A stretch of DNA of 64,000 bases from the NCBI GenBank assembly GCA_024704765.1, contig JAKMXF010000348.1, positions 119,162-183,161 on the forward strand, written 5' to 3'. The translations under genes were made by a program, and so were the position numbers. The notes beneath the pieces are model-generated. The model made no database searches, was not told where the DNA came from, and saw nothing but the letters and a program-made list of their open reading frames with translations. Origin of the DNA: Oopsacas minuta (Eukaryota > Porifera > Hexactinellida > Lyssacinosida > Leucopsacidae). Shown here one piece after another: positions 1 through 11,684 of this stretch (position 1 is the first letter of the stretch; each line of letters starts with the position of its first letter).

Positions 1-1626
1 ATTTGTGTCACAATGTTCAGCCATAGCCTACTAAATATAAGGCCTAACAGCAACTCGAAATTTGGCACCAGGGATGCAGTATTAGCTGGAAGCATTTATA
101 GACAGTTTCTTTATTACAGAAAAATGCATTTTTGGCTGAATAAATGTATTACATTTTTGTAGAACAGCAAATTTTACACAAATAAATGCTAAAAACCTTT
201 AGGAATGTGTAAAAATATGTGGCTAGTAAGCATTTATTTAGCAAAATATGTAATTCTTTGATGCCTTGTAGAACGCTAAATATTGCATTTATCAACTCAA
301 AGTGAATAAATGAAAAGATCTATGGATCCTTTTATACAAAATATCAAAAGTTTGTCATTCAAAAGTTGTCTCGTTGTTGAGTTAAAGTAGAGACCATGGA
401 TGACAAGTTTTTATGAATATTCAATTATAACTCGAGAATCATTTAAATTATCGTAAAATCAGGATAGGCAATTTATACTATTTACCCAACTTCCCATACT
501 CTTGGAATACATTTTGATATGATATCTCTCACCAATGTGACGATGCCCATGCATGGTCATTTTCAATATTCTGCAATACTCTTCAATTATTTCTTATCAA
601 AATGTATTACAAGGGTATGCGAAGTCGGCTAAATTGTGTAAATTGACTATCCTGATTTTACGATGATTTAAATGATTCTCGAGTTATAATCGAATATTCA
701 TAAAAACTTGTCATCCATGGTCTCCACCTTAACTCAACAACGAGACAACTTTTGAATGACAAATTTTTTACATTTTATATAAAAGGATCTATAGATCATT
801 TCATTTATTCACTTTGAGTTGATAAATGCAATATTTAACGTTCTACAAGGCATCAAAGAATTACATATTTTGCTAAACAAATGCTTACTAGCCACATATT
901 TATACACATTCTAAAAGTGTTACCATTTTCTGTGTAAAATTTGGTGTCCTACAAATCTGCAAAACATTTATTCAGGCAAAAATGTACCTTTTCTACAATA
1001 AAGAAACCATGTATATAAATGCTTTCAGCTAATACTTCATCCCTGGGGCCTTATTAACTAAAATTCTTAAGTCAAATTCTTAGAATTTTGCTTAACTTTA
1101 AGTCAAATTCTTAGAATACGACTCAATTCTTAGAATAATTCTAAGAATTCGAACAATTCTAAGAAAAATATTTAGTGAGGTAAAGAGGACACTTAACTTA
1201 TAATTTATTCTACTTTTCTATGAAATTATAATCAATACGCATTTAATAATAAAGAAGATTGTTTATCGCTTAAGACAATATGTTTGATTATCATATCTAC
1301 ATGTTGTAATATCCGCAGCATAGAACCATAGTCGAATTACATACCAACTATATTTAGATACTATTTCTTGATGTCACTCTGAATTGTATTATGACATCAA
1401 TAAATGTATTTATGTAATTAAATTATATCTCATATATTTTGAAACATAATAGTTTTGTATCTAAACTAAGGTAAATAAAGTCAATGTCATTTGAGTGACG
1501 TCCTGCAAAAATATACGCAATCTATGCAATTTTATCCATTTACGTACATTATCATCTTTAGTGATAAGTATAAATAATGATAAAATGTTAGTTAATTATG
1601 ATAATATCTTAACACTCGCTCTCATA

Positions 1627-2417
1627 ATGACCACTGAAAAATCGAAAACTCGTTCAAAGAATTTTACTCAGGAGGAGATTATGTCACTCGTGGATCTCAT
1701 TCATGATCAAAAATCGAAATTGTTCGGCGCTCTAACATCAACTCTAACTTTCGATGATAAGAACAAAATCTGGGAAGAAATTTCAGGGAGACTGTCTGAA
1801 TTAAATGGGAATGTAAGAACAAGAGATGATGTCATGAAAAAATGGTATAATATACTAACAAAACATAAGCCTCGTATTGCAGATAAGTTAGCATCAGCAA
1901 GAAAAACTGGAGGAGGTCCTGCAGATGCTGATTTGGATGAAATAGAAGCTAAAATCAGTAGCATCAAAGGGAAGGAAGCTTTTGAAGGCATTGAATCGGG
2001 TATCGATCTCTCTCTTGAATCCCAGTGTGCAAATGATGAAACTGAAAGGATGCTGATAAGCCCAGTTCCCTCTGAAGATATTGAAGAAATAAAGTTTTTC
2101 CAACAAGCCCCAAGAAAACGTCATCGTTTGGAAAATGACGAATTGGAATCGACCAAACGTGCAATTTTAGAGAAAGAAGATAAGAATTGGAGATTTTGAC
2201 TAACATTGTTTCTAAGCTAGATCGGCTTGAGAGTAAATTCGATCGAGTGATCCAGATTTTGCAACATACAGCAGCGGATCAATCAAAGACACTTTCTCTT
2301 CTGATGGCTCAAACTATGCCTCCTCTGCCGCATTTTCAGACCTTGCCCCCTTCATTTCCTACTTCTAATTTCTCTTCATTGCCTCATTACTTTCAAAGTA
2401 AGATTAGGAATCCATAA
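1627..2417 (+). pseudogene. Harbinger Myb/SANT-like DNA-binding protein (frameshifted)
   Basis: This is the accessory DNA-binding protein that in Harbinger elements accompanies the nuclease. I place the start at the ATG at 1627; the longer upstream reading begins only with GTG. Residues about 8-90 form a Myb/SANT-like trihelical domain of the zeste-like type (EEIMSLVDLI, then W and a second W in KKWYNI), followed by an acidic linker and a basic PRKRHR patch. The reading frame stops at 2199, but a second frame, open to 2417, continues the typical C-terminal coiled coil (IVSKLDRLESKFDRVIQIL). One single-base lesion near 2181-2190 therefore separates the two parts. Partner gene: the nuclease at 2493-3535 on the other strand. 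Confidence 0.72.
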
Positions 2418-2492
2418 TTAAGATTATTATGTTATAAGTAAATCATAGTCGAATTCATTCATGTCCTCAGTTAATTAATTAAACTTCCTATA

Positions 2493-3535
2493 TCATGTGA
2501 AATAATTTATAATTATATTTTCTAGAACTAAAATCCCATTATCTGAATGTTCAGTGTCTTCTGTTTCGGTGTAGGGTATATCACTTTCCAAGTTTTCAAT
2601 ATGAATTTGGAGACCGCAATCAACACAAAAATTATGAAGTACCATAGAGGATAAGATTAGTTTGCAAACTCTCTCTGGGCTATAGCACAAACTGCCACCA
2701 GTCTTGTCCATTGATCTCCATTTGCTCTTCCATATTCCAAAGGTACATTCAATTGTCTTTCGAGTCTTCAGGAAAGCACGATTATACCTTCTTTCGCGAG
2801 GTGTAACAGGAGATAGTAATGGAGTCATTAAATTTGGGCGCAACGGATAACCATTATCGCCGAGAAACCATCCATAAAGAATTGGAATTTCTTTACTGGT
2901 GATCTTAAGATTGATTCCTGATTGCCTCCATATGAACGCGTCATGTGTGCTGCCTGGCCACTTCACAACTACATCAATAAACTTGAATACATCGTCACAT
3001 ATCGCTTGGACGTTAATTGGATGAAAACTTTTACGATTAACATAAATTGCTTCGTTGGTGCTAGGTGCAACAATTGAGATATGTGTGCCGTCTATGCAAC
3101 CTAATACTTTAGGAAACCCGAACTTTTCCATAAATCCATGCTGCATACTCATCTGTCTAGCAGCAGTTGGAAACTGTATATACTCTTTCGCAATTGAGCA
3201 CAATGCATCTGTTACACCTCTAACACAGTTGGACACAGAGGGCTGGGAAATTCCATGAGCTGATGCAACCACAGTTTGGAAACTACCCGTAGCTAGAAAC
3301 TGAAGAGTGACCGCTAATTGAGTTGTCACCGAAAATGGATGAGATTGGCTTGTAGATCGAGACATGAAAGTCTCAATTTTATCATGCAATTCTAAGAACA
3401 TTTCTCTTCTGATTCTAAACGAGAAATAAACTCTACATCAGTGTATGCATCAAGAGGGTTTAACCTGTCACGAATTATTCTCTGGCGTCGTAAACTGCCT
3501 ATTTCCAGCTCCAAAAGAACAAAAAGCGAGGACAT
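2493..3535 (-). pseudogene. HARBI1-type Harbinger transposase nuclease, one frameshift
   Basis: DDE nuclease that would cut and join the Harbinger ends. The long frame (from 3401 down) has 302 codons. In that numbering the catalytic residues are present: D104 in GCIDGTH, D154 in PGSTHDAF and E218 in TIECTFGIW, plus the conserved LGDNGY block at 180-185 and an HTH-like region near 45-65. The usual protein is about 350 residues. The missing N-terminus is readable upstream from an ATG at 3535 (NPLDAYTDVEFISR) in another frame, and a one-base loss in a T run at about 3416-3418 joins it to the long frame. Apart from that lesion the gene looks intact, so the copy is young or the lesion is an assembly indel. 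Confidence 0.85.
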
Positions 3536-4199
3536 GAGTATATACAATAGTACACAAATGAGAAATGCAATGAATATCCTTTTCTATTGGGTGGGGCAAT
3601 TTATTGTATACTATGCGCATATCTTCTCAAAAAGCGATTGAAGTCGAATGAATTGGCATAAATTTTATTAATCAATAGCAAGAATCAATCAAGTAGAATT
3701 ACCCAATTCTAAGAATTATTCTAAGAATTATTCTTAGAATCCGTTAGGTATAGCCAAGTTAAGAATTCTTAACGAAAACTAAGAATATTTCATGAATTCT
3801 TAGAATTATTCTTAGAAATACACTTAGAATTAAGTTAAGAATAATTCTTAGAATTTTAGTTAATAAGGCCCCTGGTACTTTTACTGTTAGGCCTTATATT
3901 TAGTAGGCTATGGTTTAGCCTGTGTATCTTTGACTGTGGTTTGGCTTTGTGAAGTCCGTGCTTACCTAGATCTTCAATCTACGTATTTGATACAGTATAT
4001 ATACGATGTATTTACACGACAAATTGCGTAGGATTAACAACAAAAATCCAGTGTAAACATATATAACTACATAAATAGTCAATTTCGTACTTTCGTAGGC
4101 TAATTATAGCATCAGAGAAAGTATAAGAGCAATACTTACAATTTTTGAAAAGGTTTCTATTATTTCACATAAATCCAATTAGTATGTACTATTGAAGAT

Positions 4200-4565
4200 T
4201 ACATGAATCTGCGAAGATATCCTATCAATTCAACCGAAAATATCAGAAGAGCGTTACGCTATAAATGTTCATCTTATGCCATTAAATCTGGACAACTAGT
4301 GAGGCGTTAGGAAGAAATTTATCCAATTGTTAAAACTGCTGATAAACTATAATATATACTTAAAGAAGTGCATGACAAAACGAGCATTAATGTTTCAAAT
4401 AGTCTTCCAACATCGCAACAGAAAATACTATTAACCAAATATGTAAACGAAATTAATTCTGAACATCCTAAAATGCCGTCAAACAAATCAACCTTACTTA
4501 AAATATCCTATTGTGCCATTGCAACCACGATGTAGTGATATTGGTTACGATACCTATGCTAGACT
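4200..4565 (+). pseudogene. Integrase N-terminal zinc-binding fragment (retroelement or Ginger-like)
   Basis: Broken coding sequence. One frame gives EEIYPIVKT and LKEVHDKTS; a shifted frame further on gives a YYWPNM-like block, a CRQTNQ-like end and KYPIVPLQP. That order (HH...YYWPNM...C..C, then P..PLQP before the catalytic core) is the HHCC zinc-binding domain and linker of Ty3/gypsy-type integrases and of Ginger/GIN1-type transposases. Several stops and at least one frameshift are present, and no catalytic core follows. It lies on the strand opposite to the reverse transcriptase remnant at 4960-5960, so the two are either different elements or a rearranged one. Confidence 0.5.
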
Positions 4566-4959
4566 ACACATTAACATGTGCATAACTTATATGGTATAGT
4601 TATGATGGAATGGAAATCCCAAGATAGGTAAAACGAACAAATGTAGCGACATAACTTTTGGACACATCAACTGTATCTTTTATGTACTAATATCTACTAT
4701 ACCAGAGTGGTTCTCAAATAGATACATCTGTATTATCGATACTATTGAATTGGTTCAAATATTAACCAGTGCATTTATTGACTTTTGATATATAAGTTTT
4801 GAGGGAGGTATGCTATAAGTAAGTATCCAATTTAACGAAAAAAATTAATATGTATTAACCATATATTACGATACTATCTAGATACGAACAATATTTCTTG
4901 ATTATCTAGATCGCTGTTCAATTCATACTCATCAAGTAATGCTAAGTGTATTATAATAG
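4566..4959. other. No gene recognised
   Basis: AT-rich sequence between two pol remnants. I see no open frame with recognisable content and no clear repeat. Confidence 0.5.
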
Positions 4960-5960
4960 TCATCCTTATTAATCGAAAAGAATTGTATAATCACTGCTAA
5001 AACCTAACAAACAATACATGTAATGGGATAGATCTAAATGAAATGTAGTTATTGTGTAATCTTTTAGTTTAATCTCATTTTTTGAGGAATTTAGGTTTGA
5101 ATCTGTGTTATCCATTATTGATATACGAGATAATGTAGCCCCGTTATCATTGATATTTCCTGGCCCATACTGTATTAAGAAATCATATTCTAGTAACATG
5201 AGTGCCCAGAGCCACAACCGCCCTATACTCTCCTGCCTTGCTAACCACTCCAAGGCTTATGATCTGTGAATATGATAAAATGTATTCCCAGTAGGTGATG
5301 TCGGAAGCGTTTTACTGCCCCCCATAATTGCAAGACATTCCAAATCCATTGACTGTAATTTCTTTGTCCTCTACTATAATATGCTACCACCTGATTCTGT
5401 TTTTCCAGACTGCCCCCAATTCAGTGCCACTTGCATCCGTAAATAACGTAACTGTAATTCAATTTTGGACATATCAATATTGGTTCTCATGTTAGTAAGT
5501 CCTTCAGATTCCCAAACGCGGAATTGTTATTATCATTCAAAGTAAAAACTGAGTCTTTATCCAAGAGTGAGTTTAATGGCTGAGCAATCGAAGAAAAATT
5601 CTGAACATATCTTACATAGTAGTTGGTTTATCTCAAAAACTGATTTAGTTCTCTTCGGTCCGCTGGCGGTGGTCAGTGCTTGATTCAGTCTACTTAGACC
5701 TTTCTGGAGATATTTCCATTGTATTAAACTTGTGTCCCAAGTAGATAACGGAAGGTTTACCAATTTTACATTTCTTACATCGAAGAGTTAAATTGTGATT
5801 CCCAAGTTGTTGAAACCCATTACAGAGAGCTGTTCGATGTGATTCCACATCTACCGAGAACACCAGTATTTCATCAATAAAGTTATCAGTTCAGTCCGTA
5901 AGCCCACATAACAAGTCCAAAAATTCGAAGTTGATGGTGGGACTAATATGGAGATGGTAA
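4960..5960 (-). pseudogene. Ty3/gypsy-type pol remnant: reverse transcriptase and RNase H
   Basis: Read on the minus strand, the order is reverse transcriptase then RNase H, as in gypsy-type pol. Near 5850 a FIDEILVFS stretch stands where the YIDDILV catalytic motif belongs; around 5760 a YLGHKF block follows. Further on are VKRFRHHLLG, TDHK.LEWL and GRL...WALMLLEYDFLIQYGPGNIN, the end of RNase H. The segment is broken by many stops and frameshifts, and neither an LTR nor a protease was identified. Non-functional retrotransposon relic, described as found. Confidence 0.68.
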
Positions 5961-6114
5961 TGTTTCAGCATATGCATTTCTCACTGTGATATGGCATTGT
6001 CAAGTCCGGTAATTTTGATCGCCCGTGCCTCTCGTGCTATAAAATTCCAAGCTCCTGCAATCAAAACTGTTGATTTTATTTTTGCCATTCATTATCACCA
6101 AATTGGGCTGAAAT

Positions 6115-6560
6115 CACGAGTGTGAAGTTGGCTGAATATTCGACCAGCAGTACTTCAACCATTAATTTGACCAACTTCCCATAGTCAGAATGTAAATATT
6201 TTTAGGTCATTCGAAAGAAGAGATACGGACGTTTCTGAAAATAATTTATATTTTATGAACTTTAATTTTTTCTAATAGAAATTGGTGCATCTAAGCAGCA
6301 ATAGTTCACATATGAATTTAGTATACTTAAACAAATTATTTTTTCCTGAAATCAGGGGCATGTATTCCTGCTGTATGGACGTTTATGTGTTTAAAATATT
6401 ATGGTAAAATAAACAAAACTTTGAGATATTTAAATTTGAAAACTGGCTTGCTAGAATCGAGTCTCTAATAGATTTGTACTAAGCACACAAATTTAATGAA
6501 ACAATCTAATCCATTCTAACTATAGTAACGCATATAGATTACTGCAATATCAACTGTTTG
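6115..6560 (+). repeat. Left 446-bp terminal inverted repeat
   Basis: Starts CACGAGTGTGAAGTTGGCTG directly after the duplicated CTGAAAT. Its inner limit is CAACTGTTTG at 6551-6560, where similarity to the right arm stops. Confidence 0.9.
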
Positions 6561-7002
6561 ATCTCAGTTGACTCATTATGAATTACTCAAAGATCAGAAT
6601 GTACTTTCAATTAATGCCATAGCATTTACTTTCCATATATTCCAAAATAGATTAAATAACAATCAAAGTTTAAATGTCTAGTAGAAATGAATAATTCGGA
6701 GTTATTTGCTAAATTTCAATGACTTAAATCAACTACTGTTAGATGTACCATGAAATCATTCTAATAATATACATATCCACATGATAACTTCCCCATTAGA
6801 AATACAAAACACTGCTGCTGAAGTGTAAACCTCTTGAAATAGTCCTTTCGTATTTGTATCAATATTATCTTATATTTCCTCCATTCATTAACAACTCTTT
6901 TATTTTTATCACTTTCATCAAAAAATCTTTCACGATTGTACAATTCCAAACTCTAATACAAGTCTTGTTGACTTAGGTTTGTTGTCTATTTTCAATATAC
7001 AG

Positions 7003-7097
7003 TTTTTCTCGAATAGTACTTCGGGACTATTATATATTTCGAGGTCCCTTCAGGGGGGCGATTATTCGAAGAAGGGCTACCTACTATTCGAGAAAAA
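7003..7097. repeat. Short inverted-repeat element with 16-bp arms
   Basis: TTTTTCTCGAATAGTA at 7003-7018 is the exact reverse complement of 7082-7097. The 95-bp unit looks like a small MITE inserted in the 5' non-coding part of the OTU element. No target duplication was defined. Confidence 0.5.
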
Positions 7098-7403
7098 GGT
7101 ATCTAAATTCTGCCCTATATCAAAGATTGTATTATTTTCTCCACATTTAGAATCATACTTTCGTTTCGACCCTCCTTCAATGGAACCAAATAGTTTCATT
7201 ACTTCAAGTGGAATCAATATTTCAAAATGTAGCTACCTTTCTTCCTATTTAAATTATTTCGGTCTCATCGGAACACGTGCTTGATGTGCAATAATCAACT
7301 ATAACAAAAGTTAGATTTACCTTAACACGTTTTCTGGTGAGTACGACCCATATAGTATTTTTATGTTTCCTTTTTAGTTCCACGAGACCTTTAGCTGTTA
7401 CTT

Positions 7404-8736
7404 TTGTATATCGAATCCACTTTCAATTCATACAAAGAGGTTGCGAGTTCACTTTCTGTTGGTCCTAACGTTAGTAATTCTATTTGGGGCATTATTTGTA
7501 AAAAACTACATGGCCGCAATAATCCGGCTCAAAGAAAATCTATTTATTCGAAATGGAAAAATAATTCACACAATATCCGCGTGGTATTCGAGCGAGTAAT
7601 CGATCCATCAGTCTTGCCTCAGCCATCTATAGATTTCATACCGTGTAAATCGCTTTCTCCATGTCCACCACCTCCACAAAGTACAACCGAATCATGATTG
7701 TGAGTTATAGTCTCGACTCTTTCTCAATAGTGGATTTGCCATCTCTTCAAACTGCCACAATTTATCGAGATATTATCCATTGCCTGGAATCTGCGTCTTC
7801 TTTTCATGATAATCATGAAGGAATATGTTGGGAGTCAATTGAACAGGATTTGTTAGATGATAGGCTAATGGTGATTTGGTCTTCAGCTCCATCAGACCTA
7901 TCTCATTACTATGATTTGAGAGATGAGCAATACAGTATCGACCTTTGCGGATGTAATGATAGTAGTAGTTTAGTCGAATTTTATTATTACAACAATCACC
8001 AGGCTCAGTTGTGGATTGATGGTTGTAACTTTTACCGTTATCGGAGTTCAAATTCTTACGAATGTTTTTGGCAATTTGAAAGTATTGAATTTGTACAGTG
8101 TAGTTCATTCGTAAATAATTTTCCAAAAAGTCAGTATGAACATCAAGTCATTGAGCAGACAGCCATGTTGCTAATGTGGATAGTTCTTCATAAAATTGAT
8201 TGTAAGCCAACTATTTTGTTTAAGAATAAGTACTTGCTCCTGAGGAAAGATCAGATGAGTTTATTTATTCATTGGGTAGTCAAATTGAGAGACCAGTTTC
8301 CCTGTATTGGTATTGAGGTATTTAAAGCTCTCTATACTAATTGCATTAATGCTAGGATATGCAGAATAGAAATTTCCCCGGATTGTCACCAACCCCTGGC
8401 TCTGAAAATACTCCTCATCTTCCTGTTGACGAGGATTTTGAAGATGAAGATCCTATCAAATGCAACAATATTATGTCAAATACAGTTAATGACCAAATAG
8501 CCCCGTTATCTGATAAATCTGATGTATTTCTTATGACACCAGAGTCAAACGTCAATGGAGAATTTCTTCTTGAGATTGGTGAATGGGATAGTATTCATTT
8601 TATCGATTTTCAAGGTAGAGATATATTGAATAGAGATTGGACAGCTGTGTTTAGCAATAAAATATCTAAATTATATCCAGCATGTGTTCTTAAATTTAAC
8701 AATTATTGGTTTAGAAAGTCTTCCAGCCGAAAATAA
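7404..8736 (+). pseudogene. N-terminal region of the OTU-element transposase (frameshifted)
   Basis: Three overlapping open frames in the same direction: 7404-7697 (frame of NSIWGIICKKLHGRNNPAQ), 7661-8500 (containing FHDNHEGICWESIEQ and LFIHWVVKLRDQFPCIGIEV) and 8359-8736 (acidic linker, then LLEIGEWDSIHFIDF and VLKFNNYWF). None has an alternative on the other strand that looks better. I do not recognise a domain. The order, and a cysteine-containing block that follows in a shifted frame, suggest they are successive parts of one long transposase N-terminus interrupted by two single-base lesions, the second near a C run at about 8380. Introns are an alternative I cannot exclude. Confidence 0.45.
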
Positions 8737-10320
8737 ATGCGCCCTACTTTCGAGCATCTGCTGAATGCAAGTTTTCTAATTGTTACAAATTTTAGTTTTG
8801 TGTTGACGAGCTTGTAACTACGAATACAATCACAATACAATATGTAGTAAGTGGTTCACTCTCCTTGCAATAGTCTGATGGAGAGACTGTATATGCACGT
8901 CATATATCTGGTAGTTTGCGAAAAATTTATGGAGAAATTCTTCAGCACACATCTGTCACAAATATTTTTCATAAACAGTTCAACTGTCAAAGTAGCTCAA
9001 TGGAATATTGTAGAGGTAATTTTACTAGCCTGAGGTCTCAAGAATGCTTAAGACAGATAAAAACTGAAGCTATATCATCAAATAGATTCTCTAATGATCT
9101 AATTACAGATATTTTATCACTCAAGAATATTATCGTAACTTATTGAGTGAAAAGCCAATACCTGGTTACATTCAATATTTTGTTAAGGAACCCTTCATTA
9201 TGCATCTATATATGAAGAGGCAGATAGAGGTGTTGAAATATTTAACTAAAGATATAGTTTTGCATTTGGATGCTACAGGTTCCATTATATGTAGACCTCA
9301 GTTTTTCACCAAATCTATTTATTATTATTCTTTAACTCTACAACATCCCGATTACCACATTACACCTATCCCTGTAGCAGAAATGATAAGTTCGGACCAA
9401 GGAACTGCTGAGATAACCCACTTCCTTAACAAATGGTACTTGAATTCAAAGTTAATTGTACACAAAGAAATATTCATGACAAGAGTGGAAATAGATTACA
9501 GTTGGGCATTGATTCATAGCCATTATCGCATTAAATAAAATTAATATTTTAGGGTATTTAGAGAGTTTTTGGAGAAAAATAAATTCAGACAAAAGCTCGG
9601 TTGATGTGGATGTCTTCATTGTAATTCATTTATATTCTGCTCACGTAATGCATAAGTTGAGTCAGAACTTGTCAAAAACATTCAAATCGATAAAACTCTA
9701 AAACAACTAATCCTGCATGTCTTTGCTGCAATTTTGAGAAGTATTACGATGGGAGAAATAAGTCGACTTTTCATCTTACTGTGTAATGATTTATCTGTTG
9801 AGCATTCAACCGAAATTATCAGTTCAAGTTTAGTAGAGTTAAACGATTTAGTGAAGGGTAAAATAGAATTACAGTTAGAAACGAAGGAAAATATGAACTT
9901 GATACTGATACGAAAGAGAATCCTACCACTTATCGTTGTAAATCACCAGTTGGTAGACATTTCGATACTCTGAGAAAAGATAATTGCACAGATCATATTA
10001 TTCACAAAGGCAATCGATCAAATCCATGTTATTCTCTGGAAGTTTTAGAATATCTGCTGACATATTATATGCCAATTGTACCTCTTTGGACTGGAATTAT
10101 ACTGTCTAGGAGCAATGAAAACCTGTGTAAGGCTAGTAATGCAAATGCAGAAAATTGGTTCGGAATAGTCAAACATCCAATTTTAGAAACGAAGGTAAAC
10201 CTAAGAGCTGGCGATTTTATACGTACAATGTATGAATATGTGAATGACAGAATTGATGCATTTAATTTTGGATTTGATCCTTTGGCTATCAGCATATTTA
10301 AAAGTAGGAAAGGAAATTAG
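8733..10320 (+). pseudogene. DDE-type transposase core of the OTU element (frameshifted)
   Basis: Parts in order: a zinc-binding-like block (YFRASAECKFSNC, 8738-8800); a segment ending in SLRKIYGEILQ and CLRQIKTEAI (8880-9146); the catalytic segment 9143-9538 with HLDATGS, PIPVAEMISSDQ and VEIDYSWALIHS; a shifted stretch with IHLYSAHVMHKLSQN (9610-9700); and 10069-10320 with LPLWTGI-like and NAENWFGIVK blocks. I infer that the D of HLDATG, the D of VEIDYSWAL and possibly the E of AENWF form the catalytic triad of an RNase H-fold transposase. Several frameshifts and at least one stop break the gene. The overall layout resembles a multicopy animal transposase family that I know but cannot name reliably. 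Confidence 0.6.
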
Positions 10321-10419
10321 AAATACAAAATGAAGAAAATTCCAAAGAAAAATGATGTCGCAGAAGTAAATGCCAACAGAGTTACATCGATCCTAATCTA
10401 AGTAGGGTAGATAAAGTTT

Positions 10420-11208
10420 ATGCCAGCAATAAATGTAAATAAAACGGGAGGGAAAGTTAATAATAAGAGAAAAAATTCTGATTTTGTAATTCCACACAAA
10501 AAAAGGAATATTGACAAAGATTCTGTAAGAAACACGAGCCCAGTTGTTGTCCTCACAGTTAATAACGTTGAAATTATAACAGATTTGGATATAATAGAAT
10601 TGTGTACTTTAAATTATGATCTTCCAAGTTATAATCCCATCTCCCACACAGGAAAGTTAGATATTTGTAACACGTTACTTAATGTCAGGGTAAGTCTAAG
10701 AATAAATAATATTAATAGTCAAATGAACAGGCCGTTGAATTATTATATACCTAGCAGAACTCAGTATATTCCTGGAGATGGGAACTGCTTATTTTCTTCC
10801 TTAGCATATTCCGTGTCAGGTTCGCCAGATAATTCTCATATAATACGTAAATGCATTGTAGACAGTATGTCAAGTTCGCTAAAAGAAAAATGTGGATAAT
10901 TTATTACTAACAAATACTCAAATACTTATAGGAACACAATAGATTATATAAATAAAACAAACATCAAAGACAATGGAGTATGGGGTGGAGATTCGGAACT
11001 ATTTACAGCAGCGCTTCTATTTAAGACTGACATAAGGGTGTTTATGAAAGAGACTGGAAATAGTTGGAATGTATTCTCCGGCAAAGGTTCTTCATTTGAT
11101 GAGGTATTGAAATCGCCTCCCGCTAATGCTAATGGATCAATATATATTGTACATACAGGTAATCACTATGAACCTGTTTTAGAAATTTTAGACAAGATTA
11201 TAGTATAG
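10420..11208 (+). pseudogene. OTU-like cysteine protease ORF, one in-frame stop
   Basis: OTU-fold proteases cleave ubiquitin-type linkages or act as viral/transposon-associated proteases. From the ATG at 10420 the frame runs 159 codons, has one TAA at 10897-10899, and then continues in the same frame to a TAG at 11206-11208 (262 codons in all). The catalytic cysteine is C123 in PGDGNCLFSSLAY, the usual D-G-N-C box. The mid motif NGVWGGDSELF starts at codon 185, and the catalytic histidine is H249 in GNHYEPVLEI. Residues 10-35 are basic and may be a nuclear signal. No frameshift is present, unlike the transposase upstream, and 100 bp separate the two. It may be the C-terminal part of one polyprotein or a second gene. 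Confidence 0.78.
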
Positions 11209-11684
11209 GTACAACAATAGAGGTCTAGTAATATTTGATTCCTTAAATATAGCTTAGCTATAATACAGTTTTTGTATAATACAAAAACCCCATATCAACA
11301 GAATAACGATGAAATTTGTAATTGTTGGAAAGTAAATTGGAGGGCGCTCCTTTAATGCTCTGCAACACAGCGTATCTCTGAAGAATAATGTTACGCCCTA
11401 CGAGCAATGAACATTGAAAGGGACAAGTAAGAACGATAGAAACCTAGAATATATATGTGAGTCATTATAGCTTCAAAACTTCTGCTGCCTACTTGAGAGG
11501 TACACAACTAAATACATCAACTCAACTCGTAACACAGCAAATCAAGACTATGCAAGGATCATATAATCTTATAATCTGATGTATTCTGTGAATTTTGACC
11601 AATGTTTTCGTATTTATTGAACTGAATATCAATTCACCAATAAATAAAACTATATTTAGATTCACAAATCATTTCGTATTACAG
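11209..11684. other. 3' non-coding part of the OTU element, with two pieces shared with other loci
   Basis: No coding potential seen. 11254-11295 (CTATAATACAGTTTTTGTAT, then a CAAAAACCCCATA segment) resembles the arm of the small palindrome at 31654-31789. About 11330-11470, read as reverse complement, matches about 45170-45295, including TGCAGAGCATTAAAGGAG. Confidence 0.5.

Larger units (their letters stand above)
1046..3871. mobile_element. PIF/Harbinger DNA transposon
   Basis: The termini are inverted copies beginning GGGCCTTATTAACTAAAATT, followed by subterminal arrays of the TTCTTAGAATT motif on both sides (about 1060-1180 and 3700-3860). The element sits in the right arm of the foldback, and the left arm shows the empty site. 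Removing 1046-3871 plus one CTG (1043-1045 or 3872-3874) restores the arm, giving a 3-bp duplication as expected for Harbinger; CCTGG/CCTGG is an alternative reading if the ends are trimmed by one base. It encodes the two usual Harbinger proteins in convergent orientation. Confidence 0.88.
23..3911. mobile_element. Foldback (palindromic) element, split by a Harbinger insertion
   Basis: The sequence from 23 to about 1045 folds on itself: roughly 23-535 is repeated as reverse complement in 565-1045, and the last piece of the right arm lies at 3873-3911, beyond the Harbinger element. The outer ends match (ATAGCCTACTAAATATAAGG at 23 and its complement ending at 3911). The flanks TGTTCAGCC (14-22) and GGTTTAGCC (3912-3920) agree at 7 of 9 positions and look like an aged 9-bp target duplication. 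Without the insertion the element is about 1.06 kb and has no coding capacity. A 9-bp duplication with very long arms suits a MULE-like non-autonomous element, but that class is inference. Confidence 0.75.

Noticed and set aside
1495-1626. Upstream extension of the Myb/SANT-like gene
   Set aside because: It begins with GTG and adds 44 residues without similarity to Harbinger accessory proteins; the ATG at 1627 is the better start.
6979-7284. 101-codon plus-strand frame
   Set aside because: It runs across the small inverted-repeat element and includes its palindromic bases as codons; no conserved motif.
7773-8126. 117-codon minus-strand frame inside the OTU element
   Set aside because: It is antisense to a longer plus-strand frame that runs in the direction of all the recognisable motifs, and it has no domain of its own.
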